Below are positions 58,672 through 64,000 of a stretch of 64,000 bases of DNA, in pieces (the stretch's first letter is position 1; every line of letters begins with the position of its first letter). The translations under genes and the position numbers were made by a program. A model generated the notes under the pieces. That model ran no database searches, was not told the origin of the DNA, and saw only the letters and a program-made list of their open reading frames with translations. This DNA is from Paulownia fortunei (lineage: Eukaryota; Streptophyta; Magnoliopsida; Lamiales; Paulowniaceae), in NCBI GenBank assembly GCA_019321725.1, contig CM033121.1, positions 9,114,001-9,178,000 of the forward strand, given 5' to 3'.

Positions 58672-59192
58672 CTTACATCTCTTATATGTTGTGTATTTTA
58701 TTATATAGAATCCAAAAATCATAATTTTTTCTACTGAAAGTTTCGCCTTACAAACCCAAGGCCACCCCCACACTTTCACTACTCTCCCTATTGTGTTTAG
58801 TAGTTCATGATGTAGAACCAAAACAACCCTAGTATTTGCTACTAAAATTTTCATGCAACAAACTCAAAGCCGCCACCACCTCTTATTTCTCTCTCACTCT
58901 TAATTCTGCATTCCAGGATGTAGAGTCCAAAAAATCCTAGTTTTTGCTATTGAAGTTTTCACACAATAAAACACCATGCCATCCCCACCCGTCGCTACTC
59001 TCTCTCTGTTCTATATTTCAAGATGCAGAATTCAAAAAACCTTTATTTTTGCAACTGAAATTTTTGCTCCACCTAGCTAACATCTCTCATATGTTGTGTA
59101 TTTTATGATATAAAATCCAAAAATCCTAATTTCTGCTATAGAAAGTTTCACATTATAAACCCTGACCACCCCCACCCTTTCGTTACTCTCCT
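58672..59192. repeat. Satellite array, block 3
   Basis: It continues block 2 in phase: CTCTCGCTTA at 49506-49515 and CTTACATCTCTTATATG at 58672 join to the normal monomer sequence CTCTCGCTAACATCTCTTATATG. About five monomers remain before Athila-like element B starts at 59193. Confidence 0.9.
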
Positions 59193-60777
59193 TGATAAGT
59201 GCATATTTTAATATATTTTTGTAACAAATCCTTTATACTTTTCTTGCGTTATTCTTTTAATATTATTGTTTTATTAATATTTTGTGTTAGGAATAAATGA
59301 AGCATGTTTCTAGACTTGTACAGGTTTTGTAATTTGAGCATAACTTCATGCTCAAAAGCCCTATGGACTTGAAGCTTGTTTTATTTGAAAGCCAAGAGAT
59401 AGAGGTACAACGTTTATGTTGGAATCTTATCCCAATTCAATGTTGATGATAGCAGAAAATTCGTCCAAGTAGTTGCATAAAATGAATCACCAAAATTCGG
59501 ATCAGAGTTCCAGTATTGACTTATTTCACCAATTCGGCTATATATCTTGAGCCCAAATTTATTTTGGGATGAAATTTGGATATGTTATACCTAAGAGGTA
59601 AATAAACAAGTTTACTGAAGACAAGAAGGTGTGAAAAGTTGTCAAGATGGTAAAACTATAGGCTGCAAGTTGCTGCTGATGTTAAAGCGGCTCTTGGACA
59701 TGACTCAGTAATTTGACTATATCTCCTTCATCACCAAATTTGACAAAAGATATATGAAAATATATCAGCGCTGAAGATCTACAATTTTTGTTCTTCATGT
59801 ATCTTCAAAATCTGGTTGTATCTGATCGAAAAATATAATTCAATTCAGTGGGTGAGAAATTTGTGTAACAATTACAACTCTTAGCAACTAGCATACCACT
59901 TGATTAACCCCTCCATTATTTGTTTGGCCTCTAGCTTACTCCAAGTACTATAAATAGGCCATGTATTAAGCTTGTAAGAGGAGGAGGTAGAGGGTTTCTT
60001 TAGGCTAAGTTATCTAGTTTGTATGTTTTCTAGTATTGTAAGTTTTTAGTAGTAATAGAAATGCATTCTCTAGTTTCTCTTATATTTTTAGTCTTTGTTA
60101 CTTTTATTATGTCTTTCTAAATTTCATTTTGTTGAGAAAAGGGTGAAACTCTTGATGGAGGAAGAGAAATGGTTATAAGGGTAGAAATTGTTTAAGTATG
60201 TTGTATTATTATTTTTATTTTGATCTAAACCCTACTTTTTTGTGGTGATTCTTGATTTATGTATCTCAATGACACAACAAATACTTGGGTTCATTTATCT
60301 TATTGTATGATTTTACCCCACCGACTGCTAATGTGAAACCTTGATTTGTTATTGGCGAAAGTGTACATAAATGCTTGATCCCATAAATAAGTGTTGGCAT
60401 TAAGAGATAATTTGCAATAGTAAGACAATATCATGATTACCTTATTGCATGAGTTACTTGATAATATCTTTCCATTGGAACCTTCATTATGTATGGATTC
60501 CAATTATGGCAATTAATAGAGGTAAAAAGAATAAATAACCATTTCTCTATCCAAAACTCAAGAGTGGATCCCTAATCCTCAGTACTTTTATTACTTCGGT
60601 TTTCTTTATTTACATCATACATTAATTGTTCATATATTTTGATTCACATAAACTCCATCTTTTTAAATATAAACTTGAATTCTTCAAACAACTTCCCTGT
60701 GGGTCGACCTCGGACTCACGATAAATTTATTACTTACTACAACTTGCACTTGGGTTTGCAACCTTAAAGTTGTAGCA
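59193..60777 (+). mobile_element. Athila-like 5' LTR (element B)
   Basis: The LTR begins TGATAAGTGCATATTTTAAT and ends TTGTAGCA, followed by AGTTTT and the primer site. Length is 1585 bp. The start is in the middle of a satellite monomer (CGTTACTCTCCT), so the insertion edge is precise. A TATA-like CTATAAATAGG at about 59948-59958 fits a U3 promoter. It has one copy of the 178-bp unit that is tripled in element A. Confidence 0.9.
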
Positions 60778-60783
60778 AGTTTT

Positions 60784-60801
60784 TGGCGCCGTTGTCGGGG
60801 A
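60784..60801 (+). other. tRNA-Asp primer binding site (element B)
   Basis: TGGCGCCGTTGTCGGGGA differs at one base (T for C) from the site complementary to the 3' end of plant tRNA-Asp, which is typical of Athila-like elements. Confidence 0.92.
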
Positions 60802-60975
60802 AGGGAAGGTAAGTATTCAGGTTGTTAATATTTTTCCTTTGTAAATATAGTTTGTTTATTTTATTTATGAATATATAGTTATATGGTATCGTAGTCATAA
60901 TTCTATACGTTTAGTAAGAAATAATTCCGAAACTTTGTTTGGAAATTTGTTTGAATCATCTCCACACACTTCCAC

Positions 60976-62290
60976 CATGGCTGAAAATGAAAGTGTCCAG
61001 GATGAAAATGAGAATCAATAGGTGCGTACCATGCGTTATTACTTGCAACCTCCTCGAAATTATTCTCCTTCTTATTTCATTTTTCCTCTAAATGCAAATA
61101 ATTTTCGATTTAAGTCAGGTATGATCCCTTTACTTCCTAATTTCCATGGTTTAGACTCTGAAAGCCCTTACTTGCATTTAAAAGAATTTGATGAAGTATG
61201 TGCCATTTTTATGATCAAACTTGCACAAATGAGATTGTTAAGCTCAAATTATTTCTTTCTCTTTAAAAGACAAAGCAAAAAATTGGCTTAATTCTTTAAA
61301 ACCTAGGTCAATTGGCTCTTGGTAAAAATGTAAGCTGATTTCTTGAAAAAATTCTTTCCAACTCATAAAACTAATGCTTTGAAAAGACAAATTCAAAATT
61401 TTTCTCAAAATTCGAATGAAGTTTTCTTTCAATGTTGGGAAAGATTTAAAGATTTGTTGAATTCATGCCCACATCATAGTTTTGAAAAATGGCGCTTAAT
61501 TAGTTTCTTTTATGAAGGTTTAACTCCTGAAACAAAACAATTTGTTGAAACAATGTGTAATGGTGAGTTTCTTGATAAGAACCTAATGAAGCCTTAGAAT
61601 ATCTAGATCATTTGGCAGAAAACTCTCAATCATGGCATAGTGTTAATTCTTCCGAAGGTTCTATTAGATCTAATCTTGCTAATAGTAATAAAGGAAAATA
61701 TTACCTTAGCCAAGAAGATGATCTAAATGCTAGAATTGCTAGTTTAATAAGAAAAGTTGAATCCATGGAACTTAAAAAAGTAAAAGAAATCAAATATGTG
61801 GAAGAGGAAGAAATTTGTAGCAATTGTGAACTCTTGGACATTCCACCAATGAATATCCAAACATTCCAGTACAAGTAAATTTATGAACACATTCAAAAAA
61901 CTTTTCCATTCTCCATATTCTGAAACTTACAATCCACAATGGAGAAATCATCCCAATTTCAGTTGGCGAGATGATAACCGTGCCCAACCACTGCATTCAC
62001 AAAAACCACCAACTTTTATTCTTATCCAGCTCCACATACAAAATCCATTGATGAGACTTTGCAAGCATTTATGCAAGAACAAACAAACATCAATAATTAG
62101 ACTTCACAAGCTATCAATGAGATCAGAAGCACACTTTCAACACTGACAACTTCTTTGCGTACTCATGAAAAAGGTAAATTTCCTGCTCAACCTCAACCTA
62201 ATCCTTCCACTCAGTGTCATATTTCTTCTTCAGGTGAAAATGCAGTCAAGGAGGCTAATTCAGTTATAACTCTTCGGAATGAAAAAGTTT
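60976..62290 (+). pseudogene. Athila-like gag (element B)
   Basis: The ATG at 60976 opens MAENESVQDENENQ and is stopped at 61018-61020. The reading continues RYYLQPPRNYSPSY, LPNFHGLDSESPYLHLKEF, KKFFPTHKTNALKRQI, CWERFKDLLNSCPHHSFEKW, FYEGLTPETKQF. It then shifts frame near 61585 to DHLAENSQSWHSVNS. A zinc-knuckle-like ICSNCELL near 61815 breaks into another frame, and the third Cys is Tyr in that frame. A tail with THEKGKFPAQPQPNPSTQ near 62160-62210 follows. The order of parts is complete, but at least three frameshifts or stops prevent translation. Confidence 0.85.
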
Positions 62291-62499
62291 GACAAGACTA
62301 TTCATCCCAAGGAGAAAGTTTCTAATCCACCTCCAGAAATGAAAAATGGAAATAGTCTTGACGATGAAGGTAAGTTTGAAGAAGGTAAGTATGAAAATGA
62401 TGAAAAACAAAAAATATTTAGCTCCAGCACCCTTTCCTTAAAGATTGCAAGCAACTCAGAAATTGAACTCAAAATGTTGAAATTTTTGAAATTTTTAAA

Positions 62500-63400
62500 C
62501 AAGTCAAGATTAATATTCCATTATTGGATGCGATCAAGCAAGTTTCACCTTATGCCAAATTTTTGAAAGATTTGTGTACAATCAAAAGAAAACATCATGT
62601 ACAAAAGAAGGCATTTTTAACTGAAAGTGTTAGTTCAATCATTCAACAATTCACTCCACCAAAGTACAAAGATCCAGGTTGTCCAACCATTTCATGTATC
62701 ATAGGAAACATTAGAATAGAGCGTGCTTTGCTTGATCTTGGTGCTAGTGTAAATCTTCTACCTTTCTCACTTTATGAACAATTTAGGTTTGGGAGAACTT
62801 AAAACAACTTCTGTTGTACTCCAACTAGCTGATCGTTCGATTAAAGTTCCAAAGGGAGTAGTAGAAGAATGTGTTGGTACAAATTGATAAGTTTTACTTT
62901 CCAGTTAATTTTATTATTTTGGACACAAAGCCTGTTGCAAAACACATACACAAATTCCTATCATTTTGGGTCGTCCTTTTCTTGCAACTTCAAATGCTTT
63001 GATCAATTGTAGAAATGGTATTTTGAAGTTATCATTTGGAAATATGACTTTGGAACTAAATGTGTTTAATGTTTATATGCAACCTGCAGAAGATGTTGAA
63101 GTACATGAAGTGGGTTCAATTGAGGAACTTGTTCATGAATACTTTACTACTACTAACTCTTCAGATTCTTTGGAGACTTGTTTTGAAAGTAAAAGTATTT
63201 ATAAAAAGGAACACACTAATACTATCTCTGAATTTTTGCAAGTACAAGAAAAATATTTTTGGAAGCCAAGGTTCGAAACTTTCATCATCAACAGTAAAAT
63301 CTATTCCATCAAGTATTAAAGCTCCCGTGGTTGAATTGAAACCTTTGCCAGTTAATTTGAAATACTCTTTCTTGGGGTGAGAATGAGACTTTTCCAGTAA
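62500..63400 (+). pseudogene. Athila-like aspartic protease region (element B)
   Basis: 62524-62802 shows DAIKQVSPYAKFLKDLC, TISCIIGN and the intact active-site stretch LLDLGASVNLLPFS. After a frameshift near 62795 the reading continues LADRSIKVPKGVV, FYFPVNFIILD, and in a further frame ILGRPFLATSNALINC and ELNVFNVYMQPAED (62966-63319). The catalytic Asp and Gly are intact, unlike in elements A and C. The gene is broken by frameshifts only. Confidence 0.85.
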
Positions 63401-63438
63401 TAATTTCTTCCAAACTCAATGCATCTCAAGAAGGTAAG

Positions 63439-64000
63439 TTGATCGAAACTCTGAAAATGCATAAGAATGCTTTAGGATGGACCATTGCTGATATTAAAGG
63501 TATTAATCCTTTCATTTGCACACATAACATCTATCTAGAGGAAAATGCTAAACCATCTAAAGAAATGCAACGAAGGCTAAATCCTAATATGAAAGAAGTA
63601 GTAAGAAATGAAGTCATTAAACTCTTAGATAATGGAATCATTTATTCTATTTTTGATAGCAAATGGGTAAGTCCTACTCAAGTTGTACCTAAGAAATCTG
63701 GAGTTACTGTAGTCAAGAATGAGAATAATGAATTAATTCCAACTAGGACTATTACTGGTTGGCGAATGTGCATTGACTATAGAAAACTCAACTCAGTTAC
63801 TAGAAAATATCATTTTCCATTACCTTTCATGGATCAAATTTAGAAAGGGTTGCGGGACACGAATTTTATTACTTTTTAGATGGATATTTTGGGTATAATC
63901 AAATTGCAATTGCACTTGAAGATCAAGAGAAAATAACTTTTACATGTCTTTTGGTACTTTTGCATATCGAAAGATGCCTTTTGGATTATGTAATGCACCA
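63439..64000 (+). pseudogene. Athila-like reverse transcriptase N-terminal half (element B, cut by window)
   Basis: 63439-63843 is open and encodes ALGWTIADIKGINPFICTH, RRLNPNMKEVVRNEVIKLL, VQVVPKKSGVTVV, and CIDYRKLNSVTRKYHFPLPF. A stop follows at 63841. The RT palm continues in other frames (LDGYFGYNQIAIALEDQ at about 63878-63930, then YRKMPFGLCNAP at the edge). The catalytic YxDD/FMDD box lies beyond the window. It is the better preserved of the three Athila-like RT regions. Confidence 0.88.

Overview
The window is AT-rich plant nuclear DNA in which every recognised part is a repeat or a disabled gene. The evidence for a plant is Ty3/gypsy elements of two plant lineages (Tekay/Del-like chromoviruses with a tRNA-iMet primer site, and Athila-like elements with a tRNA-Asp primer site), Ty1/copia debris, a broken copy of the cytokinin-activating gene LOG, and a fragment of a SpoU-family 2'-O-methyltransferase gene (TRM3/TARBP1-like). 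I found no intact protein gene, tRNA or rRNA. The species cannot be named from this sequence; a pericentromeric or other heterochromatic location is likely but inferred.

Layout. 1-1042 is the end of a Tekay-like LTR. 1043-6350 is non-coding, with a degenerate GC-richer repeat at about 4.65-4.92 kb. 6351-8504 is a long LTR of unclear superfamily with a primer-site remnant. 8553 to about 12085 is Athila-like element A (+), with internal deletions. 12984-13508 is a LOG retrocopy remnant. 13509-16423 is the gag, primer site and 5' LTR of a Tekay-like element (F, minus), abutting the integrase end of Athila-like element C (16424 to about 22140, minus). 22.3-27.6 kb is a mosaic of copia gag, LTR remnants and a Tat-like gypsy fragment, ending at a 100-N gap (27751-27850).

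From 27851 to 59192 the substrate is a satellite with monomers of about 100 bp in groups of about five, giving a 470-515 bp higher-order period. It is split into three blocks (27851-34039, 45629-49511, 58672-59192) by two Tekay-like elements in opposite orientations: E (34040-45628, minus) and D (49517-58671, plus). E carries a nested solo LTR (37825-40648) flanked by a perfect 5-bp target duplication. The 5' LTR of D carries a 1.18-kb insert holding an intron-containing piece of a TRM3/TARBP1-like gene. 59193-64000 is Athila-like element B (+), which starts inside the satellite and runs off the window.

The history read from the nesting is: satellite first; then D, E and B inserted into it; then a younger LTR subfamily inserted into E and collapsed to a solo LTR. 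Points most worth following up are the captured TRM3-like fragment, the exact 1883-bp super-repeat beside the assembly gap, the gag-less structure shared by D and E, and the telomere-like motif in the satellite monomers.
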